Notes: generated by a model from the letters alone, not told the origin. A stretch of DNA of 48,565 nucleotides from an uncultured Oscillospiraceae bacterium (GCA_910587505.1 CAJULD010000021.1:1-48565); one strand, 5' to 3'; shown: positions 33,170 to 40,504, counted from the stretch's first letter. Made by a program: numbers and translations.

Positions 33170-33923
33170 TACCCATGCGCACTATGATGCGGAAGAATTT
33201 GACCCGGACCGGGAAGAAATCCTGGCCGGACTGGCGGCGCGGGACGTCTCCCTTGTGGTAAATCCCGGCTGCGACGTTCCCTCCTCCCGGCGGGCGGTGG
33301 AGCTGGCCGGGAGGTACCCTTTCCTGTATGCCGCCGTGGGCTGCCACCCGGAAAACTGTGCAGGGTATACCCCGGCGGACCTGGACGGCATCCGGCAACT
33401 GGCCGGCGCGCCCCGCGTGGTCGCCATCGGGGAAATCGGCCTGGACTACTACTGGGAGGAAAACCCGCCCAGGGACCATCAGCGGCAGGTCTTCCGGGAT
33501 CAGCTGGCCCTGGCGGAGGAGCTGAACCTGCCGGTGATCGTCCACGACCGGGAGGCCCATGCCGACAGCCTGTCCATTGTCAGGGACTTCCCACGGGTCC
33601 GTGGGGTGTTCCACTGCTATTCCGGCAGCGCGGAAATGGCCAGAGAGCTGGTCGGGCTGGGGTGGATGATCTCCTTTACCGGCGTGTTGACCTATAAAAA
33701 CGCCCGGCGGGCGGTAGAGGCCGCCCAGGCCGTGCCCCTGGACCGGATCATGATCGAGACCGACAGTCCCTACATGGCCCCGGTCCCTCACCGGGGCAGG
33801 CGGAATGATTCCGGCTATGTCCGGCATGTGTGCGAAAAGCTGGCGGAGATCAGGGGAATTTCCTTTGAGGAATGCGCCCGGATCACAACGGAGAATGGGA
33901 AGCGGTTCTATAATATCCCCTGA
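33159..33923 (+). CDS. tatD: TatD family metal-dependent DNase
   Basis: 254 residues, standard TatD length. A TIM-barrel hydrolase; family members show 3'-5' DNase activity, and some act on D-aminoacyl or other substrates. All metal ligands are visible: DTHAHYD, GEIGLDYYW, VIVHDREAH, VFHCYSGS and IETDSPYMAP. The ATG at 33159 lies within the end of the zinc-ribbon gene; upstream in-frame codons belong to that gene's other frame. Cotranscribed with it. Confidence 0.93.
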   Translation: MLFDTHAHYDAEEFDPDREEILAGLAARDVSLVVNPGCDVPSSRRAVELAGRYPFLYAAVGCHPENCAGYTPADLDGIRQLAGAPRVVAIGEIGLDYYWEENPPRDHQRQVFRDQLALAEELNLPVIVHDREAHADSLSIVRDFPRVRGVFHCYSGSAEMARELVGLGWMISFTGVLTYKNARRAVEAAQAVPLDRIMIETDSPYMAPVPHRGRRNDSGYVRHVCEKLAEIRGISFEECARITTENGKRFYNIP

Positions 33924-34093
33924 CGGGGTGTTCCCTTCGGAGAACAGAATCAGTAAACGCCGGCGGTGGAACAAACCGTCCCGCAGGGAAGCCGGCTGCA
34001 TCCCGGTCTGTAACCGGGCGGGAGGCAAAGGATCTTTATGCTTCCGGAAGCGGGAACGGATTTCCTGCTGCTGAAACAGACACACGCGGCTTC

Positions 34094-34771
34094 TTACTTC
34101 AAATCCTCCAGTCCCGCCTTGCAAAAGGACCTGAAATACTGATAGTACGGCTCCAGAAAGCTGTAGCCGTCCACCAGCATGTCCACAAGAGCGGGAGAAT
34201 ACAGCGTCTCGTCCACGGGACAGCAGCGCCCGATAGAGATGTCCTTCTTATTGTACCACTCGGTCAAAAGTCTGGTGGACTCACCCTTCTTCCGGGCATA
34301 ATCTTTGCCCTGTATGGCGAAGCGGCCATCCCTGCCGAGCCTGCGGACCAGCTTTTCCGCCCGCCTGGGGTCCTGGTCCATGTCCCGCCGCATGGCGGCA
34401 AGGGTCTGGGCGTCGGCGTTCCAGAAGCCCACGCCGTAGCTCCACTCCTCCGGGGTGATCTCAAACCAGAACACGGGCTGCCGGCTCCAGATGTCGTTTT
34501 CCGGGCGGATGGTCAGCCAGAGGTGATCCTTGTAGGGGCCGTTTCCGTGAAGGCGGCGGGCGTCCCGGTAAATCCGGCAGACGTGGAGGTTCAGCCCCAG
34601 CCTGGGATACTTCTCCATGAATTTCTCATAGACTTCCCGGCCCAGCTCCATGGTGGGAGTGTAGAGATGATCCAGGTAGTCCTGCTTATGGGCGGTGAAC
34701 CATTCCCGGTTGTTGTTGAGGCGGATGCCCCACATGAAGTTTATCGTTTTTTCTGTGTAGCCGGTAAACAT
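34094..34771 (-). CDS. DUF2461 family protein
   Basis: 225 residues, the usual length of DUF2461, whose function is unknown. Diagnostic segments: FMWGIRLNNNREWFTAHKQDY near the start, the VCRIYRDARRLHGNGPYKDHLW core, then FWFEITPEEWSYGVGFW. AGAGGAAA precedes the ATG. It stands alone; the 170 bases on its 3' side (33924-34093) hold no gene or known RNA that I can support. Confidence 0.85.
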   Translation of the reverse strand: MFTGYTEKTINFMWGIRLNNNREWFTAHKQDYLDHLYTPTMELGREVYEKFMEKYPRLGLNLHVCRIYRDARRLHGNGPYKDHLWLTIRPENDIWSRQPVFWFEITPEEWSYGVGFWNADAQTLAAMRRDMDQDPRRAEKLVRRLGRDGRFAIQGKDYARKKGESTRLLTEWYNKKDISIGRCCPVDETLYSPALVDMLVDGYSFLEPYYQYFRSFCKAGLEDLK

Positions 34772-34857
34772 ATGCTTTCCTCTCTGCGGCCCTGCAGGCC
34801 GCCTTAAAGTGTTTCATATTGATGTCTGCGGGGCCGCGCAGGCCCCGTAAAACCGAT

Positions 34858-35631
34858 TCACGAAGAACTCCCCGTTTGCCGCTCGAAATGCGGAAAAGAT
34901 TCAGCCTGTCTCTGCTGCTCCTCCAGGCTCCACCCATACAGAGGATACCGCTGTATGGCTCCGAAAATTTTCTTTTTCAGCTGCGGGAACTGCTTTTCCA
35001 ACTGGAGAAGCAGTTCTTTTATTTCTTCCCTTTTCGTTGAACCGTTGGCGGGACAGGGGTTCTTCACGACAGGGAGCCCCAGACGGCGCACTGCGCCCTT
35101 CACCTCCCGCTCCTGGACATACAGAAGAGGCCGGATCTGCGTCACGCCGCTTCTGTCCAGGAAGGTCACCGGCTGGAAACAGCCGATCCGTCCCTCCAGA
35201 AACAGGGACATCACCATGGTCTCCACTGCGTCGTCATAGTGGTGGCCCAGCGCGATCTTGGTCAGCCCCAGCCGGTTCATCTCCGTGCTCAGCGCGCCCC
35301 GGCGGAGCCTGGCGCACAGGGAGCAGGGGTTCTTCTCCTTCCGGTGCTCGAAGACGATCTCATAAATCGGTACCGGGATCAGGTGATAAGGGACGTCCAG
35401 CTCCCCGCACAGCCTGGCAATGGGGCTGAAGTCCATCCCCGGCGTGCCGCTGTCGATGGTCAGCGCCGCCACGCTGAACCGCCGGGGATAGAATTCCCGC
35501 AGCTTCGCCAGGGCCGCCAGGGTCAGTACGGAGTCCTTCCCGCCGCTGACCCCTATCGCCACCACGTCGCCCTCCTCGATCATGTTGTAGTCCTCCACGC
35601 ACCGGCGGACCAGAGACAGAATTTGCTGCAT
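34858..35631 (-). CDS. TtcA/TilS-superfamily tRNA thiolation ATPase
   Basis: 257 residues. PP-loop ATPase of the TtcA family, which makes 2-thiocytidine at tRNA position 32 using an Fe-S cluster. The PP-loop GVSGGKDS is near residues 27-34, CSLC (in EKNPCSLCARLRRG) supplies one cysteine pair and NPCPANG a further cysteine. ALGHHYDDAVETMVMSLFLEGR is characteristic. The ATG at 35631 has GGGAGG upstream. It is divergent from rplM, whose promoter starts about 110 bases away. Exact target (TtcA versus a related thiolase) is inferred from motifs. Confidence 0.82.
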   Translation of the reverse strand: MQQILSLVRRCVEDYNMIEEGDVVAIGVSGGKDSVLTLAALAKLREFYPRRFSVAALTIDSGTPGMDFSPIARLCGELDVPYHLIPVPIYEIVFEHRKEKNPCSLCARLRRGALSTEMNRLGLTKIALGHHYDDAVETMVMSLFLEGRIGCFQPVTFLDRSGVTQIRPLLYVQEREVKGAVRRLGLPVVKNPCPANGSTKREEIKELLLQLEKQFPQLKKKIFGAIQRYPLYGWSLEEQQRQAESFPHFERQTGSSS

Positions 35632-35738
35632 CGGAAGCGCCTCCCTGCAAAATTTGAAAACGGGACAAGAGATATTAAGAGAAAACGGGAGATAATAAAA
35701 GAAACAGAAAGAATTATATCTGCTAAATGAAAACGGTG

Positions 35739-35767
35739 TTGACAATGGGAAGGGGGTGTGCTATAAA
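35739..35767 (+). promoter_or_regulatory. Promoter of rplM-rpsI
   Basis: Perfect TTGACA (35739-35744), 17-base spacer, TATAAA (35762-35767). Confidence 0.85.
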
Positions 35768-35774
35768 TATATCT

Positions 35775-35880
35775 GTTCGCTACGGGTCATTGTACCTGAT
35801 TCCGGACAAAAATACAAGAACTTCCTTCGATAACGAGATGGCAGGAGCTTCTTCCTGTTTTTTCGTGATCGAAGGAAGAA
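35775..35880 (+). promoter_or_regulatory. rplM (L13) leader with attenuator
   Basis: The 130-base leader contains a hairpin CAGGA/TCCTG (35842-35857) running into TTTTTT (35858-35863), a usable terminator. An outer stem CTTCCTTCGAT/ATCGAAGGAAG (35821-35831 and 35868-35878) encloses it. This fits autogenous control of the L13-S9 operon, known for L13 leaders in Firmicutes; homology to that Rfam family was not tested. Confidence 0.6.
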
Positions 35881-35900
35881 TAAAAAAGGAGAACACAGCC

Positions 35901-36329
35901 ATGTCCACTTTTATGGCAAACAAGGGCAACATCGTCCGCAAGTGGTATGTTGTTGACGCCGCCGGCAAGCCTCTGGGCCACACCGCCGTCATCGTCGCCG
36001 ACCTGCTCCGCGGCAAGCGTAAGCCCATCTATACCCCCCACGCCGACTGCGGCGACAACGTCATCGTCATCAACGCCTCCAGGGCCACTCTCTCCGGCAA
36101 CAAGCTGGAGCAGAAAATGTACCGCACCCACTCCGGCTGGGTGGGCGGCCTGAAGGAGACCAGGTACAGGGATATGATGGAGAAGAAGCCCGAGCTGGCC
36201 ATGCGGGTAGCCGTCCGCGGCATGATGCCCCGCAACATCATCACCAAGGATTCCCTCAAGCGCCTGCACATTTACGCCGGCGAAACCCACGAGCAGCAGG
36301 CCCAGAAGCCTGAGCTCTACGCGGAATAA
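35901..36329 (+). CDS. rplM: 50S ribosomal protein L13
   Basis: 142 residues, normal length. A large-subunit assembly protein. KWYVVDAAGKPLGHTAVIVADLLRGK, TPHADCGD and MMPRNIITKDSLKRLHIYAG are diagnostic. The ATG at 35901 is preceded by AAAAGGAG; the longer open frame lies in the structured leader. Followed by rpsI after 14 bases, the standard L13-S9 pair. Confidence 0.97.
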   Translation: MSTFMANKGNIVRKWYVVDAAGKPLGHTAVIVADLLRGKRKPIYTPHADCGDNVIVINASRATLSGNKLEQKMYRTHSGWVGGLKETRYRDMMEKKPELAMRVAVRGMMPRNIITKDSLKRLHIYAGETHEQQAQKPELYAE

Positions 36330-36343
36330 GGAGGTAGAGGAAT

Positions 36344-36748
36344 ATGTATCAGTCTAAGAAACCCTATCTGTACGGCACCGGCCGTCGGAAATCCTCTGTG
36401 GCCCGCGTCCAGGTTTATCCCGGCGGCACCGGCTCCATCACGATCAACGGCCGGGACATCGAAGAGTATTTCGGTCTTGATACCCTGAAGATGATCGTCC
36501 GTCAGCCCCTGGTGGCTACCGCCAATGAGGGCAAGGTAGACATCGTCGCCACCGTCAGAGGCGGCGGCGTCAGCGGTCAGGCCGGCGCCCTGCGTCACGG
36601 CATTTCCCGCGCCCTGCTGCTGGCCGGCGACGACAACCGTCCCATCCTCAAGAAGGCCGGCCTGCTTACCCGCGATCCCCGTATGAAGGAGCGCAAGAAG
36701 TACGGCCTCAAAGCCGCCCGCCGCGCGCCTCAGTTCTCCAAGCGCTGA
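36344..36748 (+). CDS. rpsI: 30S ribosomal protein S9
   Basis: 134 residues, normal length. A small-subunit head protein contacting P-site tRNA with its C-terminal Lys-Arg (ends FSKR). YLYGTGRRKSSVARVQVYPG, GGGVSGQAGALRHGISRALL and LTRDPRMKERKKYGLKAARR are diagnostic. AAGGAGG precedes the ATG. Confidence 0.97.
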   Translation: MYQSKKPYLYGTGRRKSSVARVQVYPGGTGSITINGRDIEEYFGLDTLKMIVRQPLVATANEGKVDIVATVRGGGVSGQAGALRHGISRALLLAGDDNRPILKKAGLLTRDPRMKERKKYGLKAARRAPQFSKR

Positions 36749-36757
36749 TTTTCCTGC

Positions 36758-36794
36758 AAACCCCTGGAACCGCAACGGTTTCAGGGGTTTTCCG
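36758..36794 (+). terminator. Terminator of rplM-rpsI
   Basis: AAACCCCTG pairs with CAGGGGTTT (36758-36766, 36782-36790), extended by AA/TT, then TTTT. Confidence 0.85.
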
Positions 36795-36823
36795 TTTGAT
36801 GGCGTTTGTGGGATTGTGACCGC

Positions 36824-36900
36824 TTTGAACCGCAAAAATTGAGGTTCATTTGAGGTTCAAAGCCCTTAAAACTGTTTTTTGAGGTTCAATTTGAGGTTCA
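36824..36900. repeat. TGAGGTTCA repeat cluster at the element edge
   Basis: Four copies of TGAGGTTCA at 36840-36848, 36851-36859, 36880-36888 and 36892-36900, in two pairs spaced 11-12 bases, plus an inverted TGAACC at 36825. It lies between the host rpsI terminator and the first phage-like genes. This could be an attachment-site arm region or another multi-site protein target. No core duplication or integrase is visible, so the role is open. The wider gap 36795-37140 otherwise holds only terminators. Confidence 0.5.
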
Positions 36901-37035
36901 TTTCGACAGCCATTTTCCAGCAGAATCGGCAGACCGTCCGTGCTATACTCCGGCCATAAGGAGAGCGGCTTGATTAGGATTTCACTGTCCATCGGGCTTG
37001 GCGGGCCTGGATGGGCGCGGGGGCTGTACATGGAC

Positions 37036-37073
37036 AGAAAAAAGCAGGGAGGCCCGGCACGGTCTCCCTGCTT
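37036..37073 (-). terminator. Terminator of the HTH gene pair
   Basis: Minus strand: AAGCAGGGAG/CTCCCTGCTT stem (37042-37051 and 37064-37073), then TTTTTT. Another perfect hairpin, ACCATTTTG/CAAAATGGT (37081-37108), lies upstream of it in the same transcript. Confidence 0.75.
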
Positions 37074-37127
37074 GAAGTAAACCATTTTGCCGGCATCAAC
37101 AAAATGGTATATGCCCCTGCTCTCCCC

Positions 37128-37164
37128 TCCCGGACGCTCATCAGGCGTCCGGGCTTTCTTTTTT
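37128..37164 (+). terminator. Plus-strand terminator at the HTH gene 3' end
   Basis: CCCGGACGC/GCGTCCGGG stem followed by CTTTCTTTTTT. It overlaps the stop codon of the minus-strand HTH gene and would block transcription entering the element from rpsI. Confidence 0.65.
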
Positions 37165-37419
37165 GGCAGGGATGCACTCAACCTTCCCGGCGGTCATCAG
37201 ATCTCCGGGGCCGCAGTCGAGGGCCTCGCAGATGCTCCGCACCGTGGAAAGCGTCACTGTGTCCAGGTACTTGTAGGTGTTCCGGATCACGTCCACCTTC
37301 ACGCCCACCTTCTGGGCCAACTGCAGGTCAGTGATATTCCGCTCCTGCATAAGGCGGTGCATGGGGTCAAAGGAAAGGTACACCCTTTCATAGCTGTCCG
37401 GGGTAGAAAAGTAGCTCAT
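37141..37419 (-). CDS. Small XRE-type helix-turn-helix protein
   Basis: 92 residues. A Cro/C1-type DNA-binding fold is seen in about residues 20-75: LMQERNITDLQLAQKVGVKVDVIRN followed by VTLSTVRSICEALDCGPGDLM. The tail is short and charged. The start ATG at 37419 has GAGGAGG eight bases upstream; a TTG five codons earlier lies inside that site. It follows the 71-residue repressor-like gene by 11 bases. Likely a lysogeny or copy-control regulator of the element. Confidence 0.82.
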   Translation of the reverse strand: MSYFSTPDSYERVYLSFDPMHRLMQERNITDLQLAQKVGVKVDVIRNTYKYLDTVTLSTVRSICEALDCGPGDLMTAGKVECIPAKKESPDA

Positions 37420-37430
37420 CGTCGGCCTCC

Positions 37431-37646
37431 TCAAATCTCGGTTCCGTCAGGGAGTGTGAATCGGATCTCAACCTGGCAGCCCAAAGCCCCCGCCAAGGCC
37501 AGAATATCCTTCTCGGTGAAGTTTCCCCGCGTCATTTTATTGGATAGGTTCTGCCGGGTCTGCCCAGAGGCTTCGGCGATGTCCCCCATCGTTTTGTTCT
37601 GACGCTTCATAATCAGCCGTATCTTTTCGGCCACCGTAATGTCCAT
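37431..37646 (-). CDS. Small XRE-type repressor-like protein
   Basis: 71 residues, essentially one Cro/C1 helix-turn-helix domain: EKIRLIMKRQNKTMGDIAEASG followed by QTRQNLSNKMTRGNFTEKDILALAGALG, then a short strand VEIRFTLPDG. AGGAGG precedes the ATG at 37646. It is transcribed from a promoter whose spacer holds a palindrome matching that in the divergent promoter, so it is the best candidate for the phage-type repressor that controls both. Confidence 0.85.
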   Translation of the reverse strand: MDITVAEKIRLIMKRQNKTMGDIAEASGQTRQNLSNKMTRGNFTEKDILALAGALGCQVEIRFTLPDGTEI

Positions 37647-37665
37647 GGCGTCACCTCCTACGACT

Positions 37666-37694
37666 ACTATACACCAATTCATGTCACTTGTCAA
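37666..37694 (-). promoter_or_regulatory. Repressor promoter with embedded operator
   Basis: Minus strand: TTGACA (37689-37694), 17-base spacer, TATAGT (37666-37671). The spacer contains ACATGAATTGGTGT, a near-palindrome matching the operator of the divergent promoter. Confidence 0.75.
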
Positions 37695-37734
37695 AAGTTT
37701 TTTTCAAAATCCACGAAAAAATGTAAAGTAGGTA

Positions 37735-37763
37735 TTGACAAACGACACGAATTAGTGTAATAT
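37735..37763 (+). promoter_or_regulatory. Early promoter with embedded operator
   Basis: TTGACA (37735-37740), 17-base spacer, TAATAT (37758-37763). The spacer contains ACACGAATTAGTGT (ACAC-N-AATT-N-GTGT palindrome). From TTGACAA onward, 24 bases agree with the minus-strand promoter at 19 positions. Confidence 0.8.
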
Positions 37764-37822
37764 AAGGATTGTAAGGCAGGGGCGGCCAGCCCCTTAAGAA
37801 AGGAAGTGAGGAAGTGGACGAG

Positions 37823-37936
37823 ATGGCAACCAACACGGAGTACATCCTGCGGATGGTGCTTGAGCTGATTGACAAGTGCAAGACGCTGGAAGAGCTCCGG
37901 GAAGCGGTCAAGGCAGTGCTTGACGAAGCCAAATAA
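37823..37936 (+). CDS. 37-residue hypothetical protein
   Basis: A small acidic amphipathic-helix protein (TEYILRMVLELIDKCKTLEEL, then REAVKAVLDEAK). A GTG at 37814 with AAGGAAGTGAGG upstream would give three more residues and may be the real start. First gene after the operator-controlled early promoter, hence likely an early regulator or anti-repressor-like peptide; this is positional inference only. Confidence 0.6.
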   Translation: MATNTEYILRMVLELIDKCKTLEELREAVKAVLDEAK

Positions 37937-37939
37937 AAA

Positions 37940-38018
37940 CGGGTAGCGGCCCCCGACCAAGGAAACCCGCTACCCAACCCACAGAGGGGAAGCCGAAAGC
38001 CTTACTTCGGCTCCCCTC
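37940..38018 (+). other. Two consecutive stable hairpins
   Basis: CGGGTAGCGG/CCGCTACCC (37940-37975) and GAGGGGA-AGCCGAA / TTCGGCT-CCCCTC (37984-38018). They sit between the 37-residue gene and the 201-residue gene. Neither has a T-run, so an mRNA processing or stability role is as likely as termination. Confidence 0.5.
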
Positions 38019-38062
38019 CATGATAACAGAGTAAGGCAAAAAAATCAAGGAGGCAATCGATT

Positions 38063-38668
38063 ATGATGATCGAGGAATTTGAGAAGCGCACCGGCTTCTA
38101 CCCCACGCTGGTACAGTACGAGGCCATTGAGCGGGCCTACATGGACTTCGACGGCGACAAGGACGCCTTCTGCAAGGCTTACAAGAAGAACGCCGACGGG
38201 ATGGCCGAACGCATCCAGCGCGAGGTCAACATGGCCACCTTCAAAGCGCAGCGTGACCAGGTCGCCGAGCTCAGCCGCCGCGACATCGAAATCGAGCGCC
38301 TGAAGAAGGAGCTGGAGCGGGAGCAGGAGTGGAAGCCCTACGAGGATACCCACAACGTCACCCAGGAGCAGTACGCCGACCTGGCCGAGAGCATCCCCGG
38401 CGGCGCAGCGCACTACATGACCGATGCCGAGGCCCTGGATTGGATCTGCCGTGAGTTCGGCTTTGACCGCAGCAAGGTCACGATCCTGCATGAAATCGAC
38501 GAGTACGAGGTCAACAGGCACCACCAGCTCCGCCAAACCGGGAAGAAGATCGACCGCCGCCCGGTCTACTGCGCCACGGACTACCACTACATTCGGTTCA
38601 ACGTCGGACGCGGCACCGGCTGGATGTGGGAAGCCTGGAACGGCCAGCTCCGCCCCTTCTACAATTGA
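38063..38668 (+). CDS. Element-associated hypothetical protein with coiled coil
   Basis: 201 residues. The N-terminus EEFEKRTGFYPTLVQYEAIERAYMDF followed by GDKDAFCKAYKKNADGMAERIQRE is familiar from proteins on integrative elements and phages of gut Clostridia; function unknown. Residues about 50-95 are a Glu/Lys/Arg-rich coiled coil. The C-terminal part is globular with aromatic residues (YHYIRFNVGRGTGWMWEAW). AAGGAGG precedes the ATG pair at 38063/38066. Confidence 0.8.
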   Translation: MMIEEFEKRTGFYPTLVQYEAIERAYMDFDGDKDAFCKAYKKNADGMAERIQREVNMATFKAQRDQVAELSRRDIEIERLKKELEREQEWKPYEDTHNVTQEQYADLAESIPGGAAHYMTDAEALDWICREFGFDRSKVTILHEIDEYEVNRHHQLRQTGKKIDRRPVYCATDYHYIRFNVGRGTGWMWEAWNGQLRPFYN

Positions 38669-38714
38669 TACGAGGCCCGCCCCGGAGGTCACGAGGGCAG
38701 AAAGGGGCTCAATC

Positions 38715-38855
38715 ATGTTCATTGTGGAATGGACAAACCACGAAGGGAACCTGCAGCAGCGGCCATTTGAAGATCGGGAGAGTGCCGAGCTGGAGGCCGC
38801 AAGCCTGGAGGAGAAATACGACTACGTTGCGATTATCGCGGAAATGGAGGTTTGA
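38715..38855 (+). CDS. 46-residue hypothetical protein
   Basis: Short acidic protein, MFIVEWTNHEGNLQQRPFED then helix-forming EELESAELEAASLEEKY-like residues. It is preceded by the leader repeat CCCCGGAGGTCACGAGGGCA and AAAGGGG. It ends two bases before the next start codon, so the two are translationally linked. Confidence 0.65.
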   Translation: MFIVEWTNHEGNLQQRPFEDRESAELEAASLEEKYDYVAIIAEMEV

Positions 38856-38857
38856 AC

Positions 38858-39094
38858 ATGAAATTCATGAAAAGGCGCGACGACAACGGAAGTATCCGCA
38901 AGGTGTGGAGCGATGACAGGGAGGTGTGCTTTGGTGTCGTGGGAACTGTCGGTGATCTCATCCAGGATGGAATCCTCGAATATGCCGACTACTCCCCTGA
39001 GACCTGGGCGTTCATCCCGTCCCCCGGCGTAATCCAGAAGCCCTGGTTCAGGGCGACCAGAGAGGCCGCCCTGGAAAACCTCCCCAAAATGTAA
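38858..39094 (+). CDS. 78-residue hypothetical protein
   Basis: No recognised domain. Basic N-terminus (KFMKRRDDNGSIRKVW), then a mixed segment with EVCFGVVGTVGDLIQDG and SPETWAFIPSPGVIQKPWFRATREAALENLP. The ATG at 38858 was chosen because GGAGG lies eight bases upstream. Codon use matches the other small genes of the element. Confidence 0.65.
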   Translation: MKFMKRRDDNGSIRKVWSDDREVCFGVVGTVGDLIQDGILEYADYSPETWAFIPSPGVIQKPWFRATREAALENLPKM

Positions 39095-39376
39095 CCCGCA
39101 AGGCCGACGGCCACAGGCCGCCGCTGGTGCAAGTCCAGCCGCCCCCATCGGGGCGGGCGCTCATGGGTTTACCCATCGGCACCGGGGGAGTCAATCGCCG
39201 CCCCGTTTCATATAGGCACTTTGAAAACAGAACAGGAAACAGCCACACCGCCCCCTGCCGTTGGCCACAGCGGGCCTCTGCGGTGGCGGAGGGGTAAACA
39301 CCCACCTGCTCGGAGAGCGCGCCACAGGGGGCCGTAAACGGCAAGCAGGGCCTTGCGGCCCTGCCCCGTATGGACA
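39095..39376. other. Gene-free stretch between converging small genes
   Basis: No convincing gene. It holds GC-rich hairpins, the clearest being GCAGGGCC-TTGC-GGCCCTGC (39345-39364), just downstream of the minus-strand Cys-rich gene. No T-run follows. Confidence 0.5.
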
Positions 39377-39607
39377 TCACTTCTCAATAATAACGTTTTT
39401 ATCTGTCTTCATTCGGCACCCCGGAAACATCCTCTCCCCATAAAAATCCCGTACATCGGTGCGTTCCATGTACCCCAAGCGGCAGCAGCCTTGCATCCCC
39501 CGCTCCCCATGACAAGCATACGGTGTTTGGTAAAACAAAGGGCATTCTTGGCAGTAGCGAGGGTATCGCTCCAAATAAACCGTCATTTCAATCCTGTGCC
39601 TAATCAT
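39377..39607 (-). CDS. Cysteine-rich small protein
   Basis: 76 residues with seven cysteines: YCQECPLF, YACHGERGMQGCC, and MFPGCRM. The pattern RYCQECP...YACHGERG...GCCRLGYMERTDVRDFYG resembles conserved small proteins of clostridial elements; a metal-binding role is plausible but unproven. The start ATG at 39607 follows AAGGAGG by seven bases. It is the only minus-strand gene in this block and uses its own copy of the repeated promoter module, divergent from the next gene. Confidence 0.72.
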   Translation of the reverse strand: MIRHRIEMTVYLERYPRYCQECPLFYQTPYACHGERGMQGCCRLGYMERTDVRDFYGERMFPGCRMKTDKNVIIEK

Positions 39608-39640
39608 TTTGCATCCTCCTTGCAAACACCTATTCTCTTT

Positions 39641-39790
39641 CGGTACACACATATTCGCTCTAAACGGTGGAAATAGCAAGTGCATTCTGGGGCGTAATCT
39701 ACACAAATATGGACTTGCGGAATTGTGTAGATTATTCCGAGAAAAGACTTGCTATTATCGCCGTTCAGAGTGATTAATACACTACCGCAA
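39641..39790. promoter_or_regulatory. Divergent pair of repeated promoter modules (A' and A)
   Basis: Centre: inverted repeat TAATCTACACAA / TTGTGTAGATTA (39695-39706 and 39723-39734). To the right, plus strand, ACTTGCTATTAT (39747-39758) then CAGAGTGATTAATACACTACCG (ends 39786), feeding the gene at 39847. To the left, minus strand, CACTTGCTATTT (39682-39671) then GTTTAGAGCGAATATGTG, feeding the gene ending at 39377. The same blocks recur at 40408, 40982 and 41523. Confidence 0.65.
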
Positions 39791-39846
39791 GGGGAAACCG
39801 GCCCCGGAGGTTGCAAAGACAAAACCAAAAACAGGAGGAAAAGGAA

Positions 39847-40041
39847 ATGAACGAGCAGGTTATTCGGGAGGCGCTGGAACTGATTTTGAATGGGGAGCTT
39901 TCTCTGGAGGATACGGCCCTGGAGGAAACCAGGGTGGCGCGATCCTTCGAGGAGGCCGGAGTTCTTTCCGGCGATGATGGCCTGGTTCTGCGGATGCAGG
40001 ACGGCAGCGAGTTCCAGATCACGATCCGCCAGAGCCGCTAA
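39847..40041 (+). CDS. 64-residue hypothetical protein
   Basis: Acidic protein: QVIREALELILNGELSLED, then EETRVARSFEEAGVLSGDDGLVLRM, ending DGSEFQITIRQSR. It looks like one helix pair plus a small beta hairpin. AGGAGG precedes the ATG at 39847. Similar small proteins occur on clostridial mobile elements; function unknown. Confidence 0.7.
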   Translation: MNEQVIREALELILNGELSLEDTALEETRVARSFEEAGVLSGDDGLVLRMQDGSEFQITIRQSR

Positions 40042-40090
40042 AGGCACACGCCCGCCCCGGAGGTTACGAAGGCAGAAAGGATGAAAGACG

Positions 40091-40342
40091 ATGTTGATTA
40101 TGGATTTTATTGGCGAGTGTTCCAACCCAGAAAATCTTTGTGTGGCAATCTATGACACCGAGGCGGGCGACATTGTTTGGGAAGGGTCTGGCGACAGTAT
40201 TCCTGGGTATTTGGAAGACCAGAACATAGAAGGATTTGATGCTCCTGAGAACAATGTAATCACACTGAATGTTTGTGGCGTCAAAGAATGGCCCTTATGG
40301 ACTTTCCGAGATGGGAAAGCCTGTAAGTCACCGTGGGCCTGA
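40091..40342 (+). CDS. 83-residue hypothetical protein
   Basis: Acidic, beta-rich sequence (IMDFIGECSNPENLCVAIYD, then AGDIVWEGSGDSIPGYLED). It is clearly AT-richer than its neighbours, suggesting separate origin. It is preceded by the leader repeat CCCCGGAGGTTACGAAGGCA and AAAGGATG. A GCCG...CGGC stem ending in CTTTTC (about 40349-40400) follows and may terminate it. Confidence 0.6.
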   Translation: MLIMDFIGECSNPENLCVAIYDTEAGDIVWEGSGDSIPGYLEDQNIEGFDAPENNVITLNVCGVKEWPLWTFRDGKACKSPWA

Positions 40343-40407
40343 CCTAAAAAGCCGAAACGCCTCCAGGGTGTCCGCCGGGTGCCGTTGCGCCCGGCTTTTC
40401 GGCGGTA

Positions 40408-40504
40408 TAATCTACACAGTTTTCCTCCGCCATGTTTGTGTACTTTACATTCCGAATTGTCTTGCTATTTCTCCGCTTTAGAGTGATTAATACACTACCG
40501 AAAG
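40408..40504 (+). promoter_or_regulatory. Repeated promoter module B
   Basis: Degenerate inverted repeat TCTACACA / TGTGTACTT (about 40410-40446), then CTTGCTATTT (40461-40470), then TTTAGAGTGATTAATACAC (40478-40496) and TACCGAAAG. The start codon is 33 bases further. Confidence 0.6.

Noticed and set aside
33924..34093. Possible cobalamin-type or other riboswitch remnant between tatD and the DUF2461 gene
   Set aside because: Contains GGGAAGCCGG and CTGTAA-like pieces but not in the order or structure of the B12 aptamer, and it lies at the 3' ends of two converging genes.
36970..37165. A plus-strand small RNA made of three hairpins and a terminator
   Set aside because: The first two hairpins fit the 3' untranslated part and terminator of the minus-strand HTH pair, and no good plus-strand promoter is present.
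36846..37181. Minus-strand frame ending in Glu-Pro-Gln repeats, possibly the tail of an integrase
   Set aside because: No catalytic integrase motifs, the frame crosses two terminators, and the repeats are better explained as DNA sites.
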